Source: Tieghemiomyces parasiticus (lineage: Eukaryota; Kickxellomycota; Dimargaritomycetes; Dimargaritales; Dimargaritaceae). Taken from it: a DNA stretch of 43,893 nucleotides. Position 1 is the stretch's first letter. Each line of letters begins with the position of its first letter. The position numbers and the translations under genes are program-made. The notes under the pieces were generated by a model. That model was not told the DNA's origin, did not search any database, and was given only the letters and a program-made list of their open reading frames with translations. Positions 1 through 9,422 of the stretch are shown one piece after another. The DNA lies in NCBI GenBank assembly GCA_027575765.1, contig JANBPT010000328.1:1-43893 (forward strand), written 5' to 3'.

Positions 1-93
1 CGTGGCTACGTGGCCAACCGGATGATCCTGGCATTGTTCCGCAAGCCGTCCAGTACTGCCATGTACCCAGTCCTAGTCGAGATCGTGTCATAA
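1..93 (+). CDS. 3' end of an unidentified gene, cut by the window edge
   Basis: An open frame runs from base 1 to a TAA at 91-93 and encodes the last 30 residues of a protein, ending in a mixed hydrophobic stretch (YPVLVEIVS). Codons such as CGG, GTG, CTG, GTC, GAG and ATC match the codon habit of the clear genes in the window, and the sequence turns T-rich and non-coding directly after the stop. I do not recognise the family from this fragment. A 31-codon open frame can occur by chance, so the call rests on codon usage and the abrupt change of composition. Confidence 0.45.
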   Translation, partial: RGYVANRMILALFRKPSSTAMYPVLVEIVS

Positions 94-1381
94 CAAGCCT
101 CCGGTTTTTTTCCTCCCGCTTGGTTTGGTTATTCCGGTGGAACTTTTTAATTCAGGGGGTGTTTTCCCCCACCCCCCTGCCTCATCATTTTCCCAATTAT
201 TGAAAGCAAGCTCCAATCCAGTGCAGACTAATTAGTTGAAGTTGTGGGCAAGACGAGCCGGCGGGCGCTTTTATTGGGAGAACGGGCTCATATATACTCA
301 CGACGAAGGCATTCGTCAGTAGTAGGCGACCGTAATAGGCTCAAAGAGGTCGTCAGGTCCAGGAACCAGCAGGACAAAACCGGTAAAAAAGCCGAGTGGG
401 CATACAAAAACCCGGCTACGCCGCAGATCTGGTCATGTTTAGAGGGGTGGAGACATCGACGAGAGGTCGAGATGGAGTGGACATCGAGGAGAGATGATCG
501 CAGGCGACAGCTCGAATCGGAAAGGCGGTACGTCGATGGCCACTGGGGGAGGGGGGGTGCTCGAGGCCAACGATGAGTAGGTCGGCTGGCAAGGGAGTTA
601 AGGGTGGGCGGAGTTGCGCTCTAGAGGAGCAGTGCGCAAGTAAATGGGGTGTTCGGGACGGGTGTATCCGCCAGGACAGTGGAATAATGGGGGAGAGGGT
701 GGCAGTAAGGCTATAGAGTGTGGGCAGCCAATTCGAAAGAATAATCAATCAGCAGACTAAGAGTGGCTAAAGTAACGAAGCACCGTGGATTGACAGGTAT
801 CGAAAACCTGCAACGTAGACCGGGACCACCGTGGCTAGGAGTAGATGCCCGGGGCGATGCAGGTTAGTAAAGCCCAATCCGAGATGCCACATAGGTAACC
901 AGGTGAAAAGCAAAAGAAATGTAGAGAAAAACAAGAAAAAACAAACAGATGGACACTATTTAAGTCCTAACAGTACGTGCATGTACAAAGAGAGGAGGGG
1001 GAGGCAGATTCCGCCGGCCGTCGATTTGAAAAATAACAATAACCGAACCGGCATTAGCGATCGTGCTGACGCGGACCCAATATAGAATAGGTGAGGCACG
1101 GCGCCATAAACCCTGATAAGTTTGGCAAATGCCAGCGGAGTGGCAGGGCTACGAAACGTGAGAGTAGTGATACGGGGTCGGGGGACACGTTGTACGTATC
1201 TTCCAGGGCAGACAGGGGGATAAGAGAACGACCGAGACGTTGTAAAATGGAAAAATAAAACAGGAGGTGAACTATACGAATCGAGGGAGGACTGGCAGCG
1301 CAATGCTAGAATAAGGTCGTGGCAGGCCGGTTAGAATATAAGGTGGCCATGAAGTAAAGTGAGATCGCCTGTGGCATCCTT
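94..1381. other. Intergenic region between the left-edge gene and DHH1
   Basis: No frame here looks like protein. The short open frames are rich in Arg or Ser and carry no recognisable motif. The left part should hold the 3' UTR of the edge gene, with T-rich and C-rich runs at about 105-180. The right part should hold the 3' UTR of the minus-strand DHH1. I saw no tRNA-like B box or convincing splice pair. Confidence 0.5.
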
Positions 1382-3106
1382 CTATTTGCGCGGAGGACCG
1401 CCGGCGTTGGGATTCTGCGGGCGTGGGCCGTTGCTAAGCGTGGGGCGGTGGTTGCCGTACTGTTGCTGCTGCTGCTGCTGCGGGGGTGCCTGCTGCTGTT
1501 GCTGGTATTGGTAGCCGCGTCCGTTGCCGTAGTGGCCCTGTGGAGCACCGCCGCCGTTGTGGTAGGGCTGTTGTTGTTGCTGCTGCTGCGGGGGTGGCCC
1601 CTGCTGGTACTGCTGCTGGTTATTGTTGTGCTGGTGGTACTGGCGCGGGCCACGGTTCTGGTTGAAGCCTTGCTGCTGCTGGTAGTGGCCGGGCTGCTGC
1701 TGGAACTGCTGCTGAGGGGGCGGCGGACCGTACTGCTGCTGCTGGGGCGGGTATTGCTGGTAGCCTTGGGGGGCCTGCTGCAGCTGCTGCTGGTATTCAG
1801 CTGCAGGCTGCTGGGGCTGCTGGGCTGGGGCCTGGCGGGGTTGGCCGGTCTGAGCATCGTCGATGGCGCTGGGAGCCACGTAGAGACGCTTGTCGATGAC
1901 CGGGGGGATGGGCTTGATCTCGGTGCCGAGCTCCTGCTCAATCTTGTACAGGTTGAAGCGGTCCTCATAGGTGATCAGGTTGATGGCCAGACCCAGGTGC
2001 CCAAAGCGCCCGCTACGGCCAATACGGTGCAAATACGTCTCGGCGTTCTTGGGGAAATCAAAGTTGATGACTACGTTGACGGCCTGAATGTCGATACCGC
2101 GGGTAAGCAGGTCCGAGCACACCAGGTTACGGCACACGCCTTGGCGGAAGTCGTGGAATACGCGGTTGCGGTCCTGCTGACGCATGCGCGCATGGCTGTA
2201 GAAGCACGAATAGCCCAGCTCGGTGATTTTCTTGGCCAGAAGCTCCACACGGTTGGTGGAGTTACAAAAGATGATAGACTGGTTGATCTGGAGCTTAGAA
2301 AAGAGGGTGTTGAGGCAGTGAACCTTCTGACGCTCTTCGACGAAGGCGTAATACTGGGTAACACCGCGCAGGGTGAGCTCCTCCATCAGGTTGATCTCAT
2401 ACGGCTTGACCATGTGCTTGTCCTTGAAGTTCTTGACGACCATGGGGAAGGTGGCGCTGTACAGCATAATCTGACGCTGCTTGGAGAAGTACGACAACAA
2501 GTTCTCGATGACAGGGGTGAACTCAGGGCTGAGCAGCTTGTCAGCCTCATCCATGACAAAGGTGGTGCACTCACTCAGGTCGCAGATACCCTTGCCGGCC
2601 AAATCGAGGATGCGACCGGGGGTGCCCACCACGATGTGCACCGTCTCTTTGAGGCGCATAATGTCCTCCTTGAGGACGGTCCCGCCCGTGCTGACCATGA
2701 CCTCGACGCCCATGTGCTTGCCGAGGTTCTTGGCGACCTGGGAGGTCTGCAGGGCCAGCTCGCGAGTGGGTACGAGGATGAGGGCCTGGATCTTGGGCTT
2801 CGCGGTGTTGACCTTCTCGAGAACTGGGATGGTAAAGGCGGCAGTCTTGCCGGTTCCGTTCTTGGCGCGGGCCAAAATATCGCGGCCAGTGAGGGCGATC
2901 GGTATCGACTCCTCCTGAATAGGTGATGGGCGCTCGAAGCCGGCCTCGAAGATGCCCATAAGGAGCTCACGCTTGAGATAATAGTCCTCAAATTCGTTGC
3001 CCTTGGTGGCGGTCACGTCCTCGGTCTGGGGCCGGTCATCTTTGACCGGCAAGTTGAGTTTACTCTTCCAGCCCTCGGGTTCTTGAGAGTAGCTGCTAGT
3101 TGACAT
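1382..3106 (-). CDS. DHH1: DEAD-box RNA helicase DHH1 (DDX6 family)
   Basis: ATP-dependent RNA helicase that activates decapping and represses translation in P-bodies, where the family works with Dcp1/Dcp2, Pat1, Edc3 and the CCR4-NOT complex. The 574-residue product shows the Q motif around 57-66 (GFERPSPIQ), Walker A AKNGTGKT at 81-88, [17 protein letters not shown] at 186-189, SAT at 217-219, LLTRGID and [11 protein letters not shown] at 360-370. The [21 protein letters not shown] segment, broken here only by length, is characteristic of DDX6 rather than eIF4A. The start at 3106 (ACCACC before ATG) gives the usual short N terminus; an in-frame ATG at 3220 would add 38 Ser/Pro/Leu-rich residues that look like leader. 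From about residue 418 to the end the protein is a Gln/Pro/Gly/Tyr-rich low-complexity tail, typical of fungal Dhh1 and likely to promote condensates. No intron is needed. Confidence 0.97.
   Translation of the reverse strand: MSTSSYSQEPEGWKSKLNLPVKDDRPQTEDVTATKGNEFEDYYLKRELLMGIFEAGFERPSPIQEESIPIALTGRDILARAKNGTGKTAAFTIPVLEKVNTAKPKIQALILVPTRELALQTSQVAKNLGKHMGVEVMVSTGGTVLKEDIMRLKETVHIVVGTPGRILDLAGKGICDLSECTTFVMDEADKLLSPEFTPVIENLLSYFSKQRQIMLYSATFPMVVKNFKDKHMVKPYEINLMEELTLRGVTQYYAFVEERQKVHCLNTLFSKLQINQSIIFCNSTNRVELLAKKITELGYSCFYSHARMRQQDRNRVFHDFRQGVCRNLVCSDLLTRGIDIQAVNVVINFDFPKNAETYLHRIGRSGRFGHLGLAINLITYEDRFNLYKIEQELGTEIKPIPPVIDKRLYVAPSAIDDAQTGQPRQAPAQQPQQPAAEYQQQLQQAPQGYQQYPPQQQQYGPPPPQQQFQQQPGHYQQQQGFNQNRGPRQYHQHNNNQQQYQQGPPPQQQQQQQPYHNGGGAPQGHYGNGRGYQYQQQQQAPPQQQQQQQYGNHRPTLSNGPRPQNPNAGGPPRK
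1461..1480. repeat. CTG/CAG trinucleotide run inside DHH1
   Basis: A short run of CTG read on the plus strand (CAG on the coding strand) encodes part of the poly-glutamine tail of DHH1. Similar shorter CTG clusters continue to about 1800. Such tracts change length easily, so the tail length probably varies between strains. Confidence 0.7.
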
Positions 3107-4720
3107 GGTGGTAAGGAAAGGGTGTGGGGGGAAAGCAGAGGGTAGGAGAGGGGGTGCTGCGGATAAACGGAGAGTAGAGCTGAGGGCCAAAGGTGAGTGT
3201 AGGATCTGGGTCCGGACCAAATGGTAGAAGGGAAGATGAGGGGACTAAAAGATGGGGAAACGGACACGGGGTAATACAAAAATGGCGATATCGGAACGAG
3301 TGGAAGGTTGGAGACCGGTCGGCAAGGCAGATGGTAGTAGCGACGAGGAGGGTCGGAAGACGATGATTAACTAGGGGTCCTTATTGACATTAGAAAATGG
3401 CAATGGTGGGAACGTAGGAAAGGAAATAAGGAGGGCACTCTACAACACGGAGGTGAAAACTAGAAAAAGTCGGCACCAGACTATATTACAGAGGCAATGT
3501 GGGGAAGCGTGATCTGAGGACGCGGACGAAAGACTGTAGGCGGGATGAGCCGGATCGGATTGGAAGGAGAGCGCGCGAAACAGGTGCTGGGAAGGGCCGA
3601 GATCAACTGGAAAGAGGGGGGTTGCGACGCAAGGTGGCACGTAGGTAGGAGGTTCGCGGGTCCCAAGCGGGCAACAGAACAGACTGTTTTAGTTTAGTGG
3701 GAGAAGGGTGGGAGGGGATGCGGGGAGACCAGTTAGCACGTCGGATAAGACAAGATAAAGGCGGCCGACGACGATGTGGTCTGGGCAGGCAGCCTAGAGT
3801 AAAGGGGTAAGTGGCACGGGCGTCGGTCGGTGTGGTATCGCCTTCTTCTGGCGGGAGCTGCTGGAGCCCAGTGACAAAGGATCCCCTTGTGACCACAGTG
3901 TTCTTGATGGTCAGCAGGCGTAGGGCACATCCCTGGCAGGCGGCCGCGTCACAACCCACAGGATAGGGCCAGGGTGGATACTTACTTTTAAGTGGGGCTG
4001 TGGCAGTGACAAAGCGGCCACGCTTACGGAAAACAAGATCACGAATGAGCCCTAAAGTTAACACCCACAATGAGTCAGTGAGGTAGATGATGAGGTGGCT
4101 GGGATCGACACAACGAACGCGGAGATGAGCAGGGTGGAGTGGCTGGGGATTGATGGTAAGAGATGGAGAGAATCGCAAACACGACGGTGGGACGGCAGGG
4201 AAGAGTGAGCAGAAGATGATGAAGGCTCGGGGAAGTGTCGGTGAGATAGCGATGGGCTGGAGGGGACGCACAATCAGACAACGGATGGAGAAGAAGTCAA
4301 GAGAAGGAAGAGGGAGGAAGGGAGGAAAAGAAGGGTGCGGAGGTGGGGCCAGGTGGGAAGTAGAGAGAGCGTCTGAGTCGACCGGCCAGTGGTGGGAATG
4401 CAGCGACCGGGGGCTGGGAGTGGCTGGTGCCTGGAGACCGGCGGGGACAGCGCTGCCCATTGAAGACAGGGATAGAGTGTGGATGAGGCTGGGCTGTATC
4501 TGGCGGGGGGTGAGGAAGGCCCGGCCTTGGAGATCAGTATCTAGCCCAGTTGGTTGGCTGGGCCGCGCGCTTGTGAGGCGGGGAGAGGGGTCCCCCTGTG
4601 GTGGCAGCGGAGAGGGATAGCGCGCACTCCAGCCTGGCAGGATCAGGCTCCATGCCGCGCGGGTGGAAAACGGGTGGGGGCCGGCGGCCAGTTGTAGCAG
4701 CACATCGCTCACGTGGCCTT
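3107..4720. other. DHH1 upstream region with one exon-like frame
   Basis: Directly upstream of DHH1 the sequence holds its leader and promoter, including a CCGTTTATCNGC element at 3159-3170 on the minus strand. Farther up, long purine-rich stretches (pyrimidine-rich on the minus strand) give open frames by composition alone. A minus-strand frame of 395 codons at 3603-4790 is mostly Pro/Ser/Leu and is not credible as a whole. Inside it lies one segment, 3986-4051, with good splice signals, listed separately. Confidence 0.4.
3986..4051 (-). other. Exon-like segment of an unidentified minus-strand gene
   Basis: On the minus strand a branch-like CTGAC and an acceptor TTAACTTTAG end at 4052, and a strong donor GTAAGTATCC begins at 3985. 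The 66 bases between them read, in the one sensible frame, as a basic and hydrophobic peptide (LIRDLVFRKRGRFVTATAPLK is the gist). A downstream acceptor at a CACAAG near 3884 keeps the frame and would continue with GSFVTGLQQLPPEEG. I do not recognise the protein and could not find a convincing first exon. Treat this as a lead, not a gene model. Confidence 0.25.
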
Positions 4721-5035
4721 TCACCTGCCCAAACAACAGTAGGGCGGGAACGTGTCTATGCGGCCGTGAGGAATCTTGTCTGGCCGACACGCATAGATGG
4801 CTTTTCGGGTCAAACCTTGCTGGCCTGTGCAGTACTTGGCCAGCGAACGCGCCGCTCCAAGAATATAAACCTCGCTGGTGGCTTGCACAACCATCGCTGA
4901 CACATAGCCGCGTTCCACGGGTTGATTTGGTGCATCCACCCCCGCCCCACCGTTCCTTTCGTCGCCCGTGACCACGCCCAGCAGGGACAGCCCGTTACCC
5001 AGGTCGACAGTGGCTACGGCGGTGTGGGTGCACGC
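4721..5035 (-). other. Open frame with protein-like composition, possible exon
   Basis: This minus-strand frame is not the shadow of any gene. It carries ordinary residue usage, with segments such as VDLGNGLSLLGVV and VQATSEVYILGAARSLAKY. It begins right after a TAG acceptor-like site (5036-5038). A GTGAAAG donor at 4724 and a CCTGCCAG acceptor at about 4634 would join it in frame to a short last exon ending near 4515. The predicted introns are shorter than the 166-322 nt seen in the reliable genes, which argues against the model. The family is unknown. Confidence 0.2.
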
Positions 5036-5890
5036 CTAGACTCTGGTCTGTAAGGGCGGAGTGACAGGTCGACCTACCAGGCCAAGGACTCTGGCCATAG
5101 CCCAGCCTGCCCCCACTGCCCTGCGATGAAGGCGTGGCCCAGCCCATGGCCACCTGGTGCAGCCGACAGTGCCTACACAACCCCTTCGGCTACCTACCCC
5201 TCCCCCGTTACCCTGGCCCCTCCGCGCAAATCACTTCACACCGCTCACTAGATAGACCAATCGATCGTGGCTGGACTGCTGCGGCTGTCTTCCATAAGCC
5301 AATCCCCCCCGCCTCTTGGCCGTGAAACTGGGAAGTGTATCTCAGACAACAGTGGCCATGGGCCCCACAGCCCACCCGAGTGTCAGCGGTAGTCAAGGCA
5401 GGGGAAGCGGTAGGGGTTGCCAGGCGGTATTGTAGAAGGAGGGGAGGATCAGGCGGCATATACCTGACCTTCTGTGCATAGGCGATGGTCAATGGCCCGA
5501 ATCGCGACCCCGCTAGCCGACCCCCCCCCCAGCCCTTACGAGTCAATTTCAGCGTTATTGGCCACTGGCTCCCTACGCTACGAAAAAGCGGCGCCCCGCT
5601 TCACCACGACCCTGGGCGGAGGGGGGAGAAGGGGGGGGATACGGCGAGCCCAATTAGAATCCTCAATCTACCGAGCGGTTCAGCGGTCGGCAGGCGGCAC
5701 CTTGTCCGTTACAACCGGCATGCCAGACGTATCCCCCACGCTCAACCCGATTTTGGAGTCGCTGCCAATAAATACCACTCAGGGGTATGACAGCGTGCAT
5801 ATGCGCTTTATTACATTAGGTGGGCAGCAACAGAGATCATCACATACCCCGACTTGGTTGCTGTTCCATACAACCCCCCTCCATTCTGTG
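5036..5890. other. Unresolved interval downstream of the MoaE gene
   Basis: Several overlapping short frames are open on both strands, but none shows a recognisable motif, and the C-rich and G-rich runs near 5520 and 5625 suggest non-coding DNA. The right end should hold the 3' UTR of the minus-strand molybdopterin synthase gene. GTAACGG at about 5210 (minus) and GTAGGTCG at about 5075 (minus) are donor-like, so a spliced minus-strand gene reaching into 4721-5035 cannot be excluded. Confidence 0.3.
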
Positions 5891-6533
5891 CTATTCGGTG
5901 GGCTGGGCATTGGCCTTCCACTGGCCCGTCCCATCCACAAACGTCTCCTTCTTCCAAATAGGCACCCGTTCCTTGAGCCGGTCAATCACGTATTGGACGG
6001 CCGCGAGGGATTCGTGCCGGTGGGCAGAGCTCACTGCGATGACCACGCTGATATCGCCGACGGGACATCCACCCACTTTGTGACCAACGCTTATGTGGTG
6101 GAGGGCCCACCGGTCCCGTGCCTCCCGGATAATCTCGCCAATCTTCTTGGTGGCCATTGGGCCATACGCCTCGTACTGTAGGGTCGCCACGGTCTTGTCT
6201 AGTGGTGCCAGGACGAGAGGTGGGCAGATTAGGGGGGTCAGCGAACAGGCGGTTCTACGATTAGAGGAGGCGCGAGGGACCACCACTCGGCCTGTGGAGT
6301 GTTGGCCGCTACAGCAAGGCAATCCCCCCCCCCTCACTGCGCTGAGGATTTGGACCTCGCTTACCTTCGAATGTGTCCCGTGTCGTGCCGATAAAGCTAC
6401 TGACCGCTCCCGACCGGTGGTCGCGGGCGCGATTGATTAGCGCTGCGAAGTCTAGGGCATCCGGGGTGATGAGGATGTAATCAGCACCGTCAGTCCATTC
6501 GTGAATCGCTTCCGAGTTGGGGTGGGAGGCCAT
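5891..6533 (-). CDS. MOCS2B: Molybdopterin synthase catalytic (large) subunit, MoaE/MOCS2B/CnxH
   Basis: Transfers sulfur from the thiocarboxylated small subunit (MoaD/MOCS2A) to precursor Z to make molybdopterin, the ligand of the Mo cofactor of nitrate reductase, sulfite oxidase and xanthine dehydrogenase. It is built from two exons, 6533-6366 plus base 6365 and 6198-5891, removing a 166-nt intron with donor GTAAGC and acceptor CACTAG; the join restores GTTRDTFED followed by KTVATLQYEAY, which matches the family. Farther on come GHKVG, the SSAHRHES segment, and PIWKKE, which holds the active-site lysines. The product is 158 residues, normal for MoaE. The start at 6533 is chosen for length; an in-frame ATG at 6722 would add a Ser/Pro-rich leader. 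No MoaD partner is visible next to it, unlike the bicistronic animal MOCS2 gene. Confidence 0.93.
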
Positions 6534-6880
6534 GTCGGTAGCGTGGGAGGCCAGTGACGTGTGGCTAGGAGGTAAGGACGACGGAGTTGAGGAATGCGCA
6601 AATGAAGGGGTGGGGTCTACATGTAACGTGACAAGCTTGGGTTGGGTTTTGAGGATATCTCGACGGAGCCGGAGTTGGAATTCCCGAGTCAACGAGCTGC
6701 TTCCTCCCCCCCTCGTGCTCATTGCCCGCTTCGGCCACTATGATGGGGAGGGGTAGGACTTTGAAGTCACACGTATAGGGAGTATCCTACTGTCCACCTG
6801 TACCTTCTATTAATGGCAATGGAGGGAGAGGGGGGACTACAGGCCGTAGGCGGGGTCCAGCCTTGTTTATTGGACATATA

Positions 6881-7352
6881 TCAGGCTCCTGGTTTACTCT
6901 GATCCGCAGGTTTTGACTCGTCTTCCTCAAACCCTAAATACTCCCACTCCTCCGGACTCATCAGGCCCTTTTCCATACGGCATTTAAGGTATCTCTTGGA
7001 CAAGTGCCGGCAAGGTTCGCCTACACCCTTGTTCAGCTTGAGGCAGCTGAGGTATTCGCTCATGAAGTGGCGGCACTCGCCTGGAGGGGACAGGGCGGTC
7101 CAGAAGCACCATCCGTAAGGGCAAGTTATAGGTTAGTTGGGCAGGGACAGAGGGTGGCGGGATATACCCGAAACGTTTCGAGCGGCAGGGACCCGTTCTA
7201 AGCCCGGAGAGATTACCAAACAGAGAATCAAGACCACAGGGCCTCACACCATGGGGGGGGGGGACCTTACCTTCGTGGTCTAGTGGAAAGCTACCGCGGT
7301 CCGGCGGGGACCCGGCTTTCGTTTCGACATTCGGCGGACGCCCAAAGCTCAT
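6881..7352 (-). CDS. COX19: COX19, twin CX9C cytochrome c oxidase assembly protein
   Basis: Small copper-related protein of the mitochondrial intermembrane space and cytosol, required for assembly of cytochrome c oxidase; it is imported and oxidised by the Mia40 pathway. Exon 1 runs 7352-7271 and exon 2 7080-6881. The 190-nt intron has donor GTAAGG, a branch-like AACTAAC near 7135 and acceptor CCTCCAG. The joined product is 93 residues. It shows FPLDHEGECRHFM at the junction, then two exact C-x9-C pairs (CRHFMSEYLSC and CRHLSKRYLKC), followed by RMEKGLM and WEYLGF, the Cox19 signature rather than that of Cox17 or Cox23. It lies about 350 bp upstream of the MoaE gene on the same strand and is divergent from the gene at 7847. 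Confidence 0.95.
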
Positions 7353-7846
7353 GGTGGCGTGGACGAGGGGAGTGGGGCACTACAGGACGCGGCGAGATCG
7401 GCAAGCAAGAAAAGACTGCAAAGTCGAGGCAGGGCGCATATGGAAACGAGGTAGTTGGAACAAGAGGAGAAAGCGGTGGAATGCAGGGAGCTGATGTCCA
7501 GGGACGTCTAGGTTAAAGGACACTGATGGCGGGTTTAGGGATCCTCTAGTCTACATAATCCAGTTGCTTCAGGCGGCCCCCATTCCCTAGGGGCACGCTT
7601 AAGGTAGTGCGGGTCAATTCCAGGGAGTCACCTGTGTCCGCTGCACATCACGGCTTCTAGGATTCCCCTCTCACCACCGTCCGCCGTGACTTGCCTCCCC
7701 CTCCCCTGCTCCTTGCTACCCTAGCGCCCCGTACATGCGCTAGTCGCAACTATACCGGTAGACATAGGCCCTGTCTGAATTCATCCCGCTCCATCCCCCC
7801 CTCTTTCAGCAGCTTTCCGGGTAACAGGTAACCCAAAGCAGTCGTC
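7353..7846. promoter_or_regulatory. Divergent intergenic region, COX19 and the BORCS7-like gene
   Basis: These 494 bases separate two divergent starts, so they should carry both promoters. The right half is C-rich with pyrimidine runs (about 7680-7810) directly before the plus-strand start, as is common in fungal leaders. I saw no TATA box and no open frame of note. Confidence 0.5.
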
Positions 7847-8974
7847 ATGAGCCGACCGTCATCGACAAACGTCTTCCGGACAGAGATTCAAATGCAAGGC
7901 GACCGGTGCCTACGGGAGCTGGTCACCCTGGCCAAGGTAATGCCCTCCGTACACGCTACCCCGCTCTTGGCCCCGAAAGCCCTCCCTCCATCAAGGTTAT
8001 TGTTTATCCTTTTGGGAGAACGCCGTCACCCCACCCTAACGCGTCTGCTCTCCCCTTTGCTTTCCCATTCCTTGGGCAACCGCACTCTCCCCTCCCCATT
8101 CGCCAGGAAACGGTCGATGCGTCCGCCAGCCACAGCGTAAGTGGGTAAAACCATGAATGTTCCATGATCATTGTTATCATAATTTTAGGGAAAAAGGCAA
8201 TATTCATTTAAAGAATGACATGCTCCCCCCCCGCTTCTTTCCCTGACATCCCATCGATCGGGAATTGACACTACCTACGCCTCTCTCCTGTAAACTACCG
8301 GACCTGTCACTCAAAGAAAATGACTACGCTGGCTAAAAGCCACGTCGCCACCGAGGCCACCATTAACGCAACCCAGCAGGTAAGGGAGCGAAGCGGGGAG
8401 AAAGGGTTTGGATACCATTCTGGCGTGCCTGGCTCTATCATCAGCGCTGCCCATACTAGCCGCCGACCGCCAGCTCTAAATACGTCTAAAAAGGGGATCG
8501 ATCGCAGGAAACTAATCCATCATACCTTGTGATACGCAATGTTTCAGAATCTGATGCGCATCCAGGCGACCTTCAACCAACTGGCCGACAAGTAAGTATA
8601 CCCCCGTCTGTCAGCGTCATCCTCCCTCCCCCTTCTCCTCCCTTCACGCTTGAGCCAGTAGCCTTGAGTCCAACACCTTGCTGAATTTTACCTAAACCAG
8701 ACCCCCCCCTCCCTGTGCCTTCCCCCTCATACTATGGATAGGAATTTATTGGTTCTCAGCACGTAGGTCTCCTTCCACTCTAGCTGCCACAACGGCAGGT
8801 CCGACCCATTGAGGTACCCCCCAGTGACCTCCTCACTTATAAAGGGGAACCCATGTATGACGCGAATGCTAACCCGACTGCATCAGAGCCGCCATGTCCA
8901 ACCACTAACCCAGGCTCGAGGAAGTAGCGGATATCCACAAAGGGCTGTCACCGGACACACTCTACCCTGCCTAG
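7847..8974 (+). CDS. Small helical protein, tentatively a BORCS7 (diaskedin)-like BORC subunit
   Basis: Five exons: 7847-7936, 8107-8136, 8317-8379, 8548-8591 and 8914-8974. All introns have GTAAT or GTAAG donors and CAG or AAG acceptors, phases fit, and the product is 95 residues ending DTLYPA. Exon 2 codes for only ten residues. The protein is predicted almost wholly alpha-helical after a short polar start, with heptad-like stretches (LRELVTLAK, TTLAKSHVATEA, NLMRIQATFNQLADKLEEV). It can be laid against the helical core of BORCS7 without gaps over about 40 residues, sharing LA(K/R), a Ser pair, A(K/R) and a terminal L-R-(I/K). BORC recruits the GTPase Arl8 to lysosomes for their transport, and its subunits are short helical proteins related to BLOC-1. 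The gene structure is well supported; the family name is inference from a weak match, and other BLOC-1/BORC or kinetochore-type helical proteins remain possible. Confidence 0.8.
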
Positions 8975-9320
8975 ATCCCGACTATTCGCATGGATATCGA
9001 CAATAGGCTGTCGACTACGCTGTCACGAAGGTCCATGAAACACCGGGTGAGCCTTTATATTTATAGATTAATCATAATTAAAAAGGCGGGGATAGGAGCC
9101 CATCAGTATAAGGGAGAAGCGGTTGGGAATAGAGATGAAGTTGGGAAAATACAGTATGAAAAGTCTGAAGCAGAAAGAGCGATCGGGGAGTTATTAGCAA
9201 AGGATACATGGCGATGTAATAGGAACTCCGAGGGTGACTGCAGCGTGGGGAGGGGGTGGTAGAAAGGGACACGGCTGCTGATTTACGAAAAATAAATAAA
9301 TATAGATGGCTCGTCAACAA
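8975..9320. other. Convergent 3' region between the BORCS7-like gene and SNX41
   Basis: The two genes face each other, so these bases hold the 3' UTR and polyadenylation signals of the plus-strand gene and, with the hairpin that follows, of SNX41. An AT-rich patch at about 9055-9080 and AATAAATAAATA at about 9290-9302 could serve polyadenylation of the plus-strand gene. No coding frame is convincing. Confidence 0.45.
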
Positions 9321-9372
9321 GCCCCCTCCCCCTCCCCCCCCCCGATAAAAAAGGGAGGGGGGGGGGGGGGGC
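9321..9372. repeat. C-tract/G-tract inverted repeat (hairpin)
   Basis: A near-perfect inverted repeat: G followed by 22 bases of C with two T (9321-9343), a nine-base AT-rich loop (GATAAAAAA, 9344-9352), and 19 bases of G with one A followed by C (9353-9372). It sits 51 bases past the SNX41 stop, between convergent genes. Single-stranded forms could fold as a very stable hairpin, and the G arm could form a quadruplex. Homopolymer runs are also prone to sequencing error, so the exact lengths are uncertain. Confidence 0.85.
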
Positions 9373-9422
9373 TAACCACCCAACCCACGCCCACATATAA
9401 ATAAGCCAGCCCACCTCTTGCT

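Noticed and set aside
1448..2926. 492-codon plus-strand frame across DHH1
   Set aside because: It is antisense to all DHH1 helicase motifs and begins with Leu/Val runs produced by the CAG tract. It has no independent evidence.
3603..4790. 395-codon minus-strand frame
   Set aside because: Most of it is Pro/Ser/Leu-rich, as expected from pyrimidine-rich DNA without stops. Only a 66-base exon-like part inside it has splice support and is listed separately.
5474..6181. 235-codon plus-strand frame
   Set aside because: Its right half is antisense to exon 2 of the MoaE gene, and its left half has no motif.
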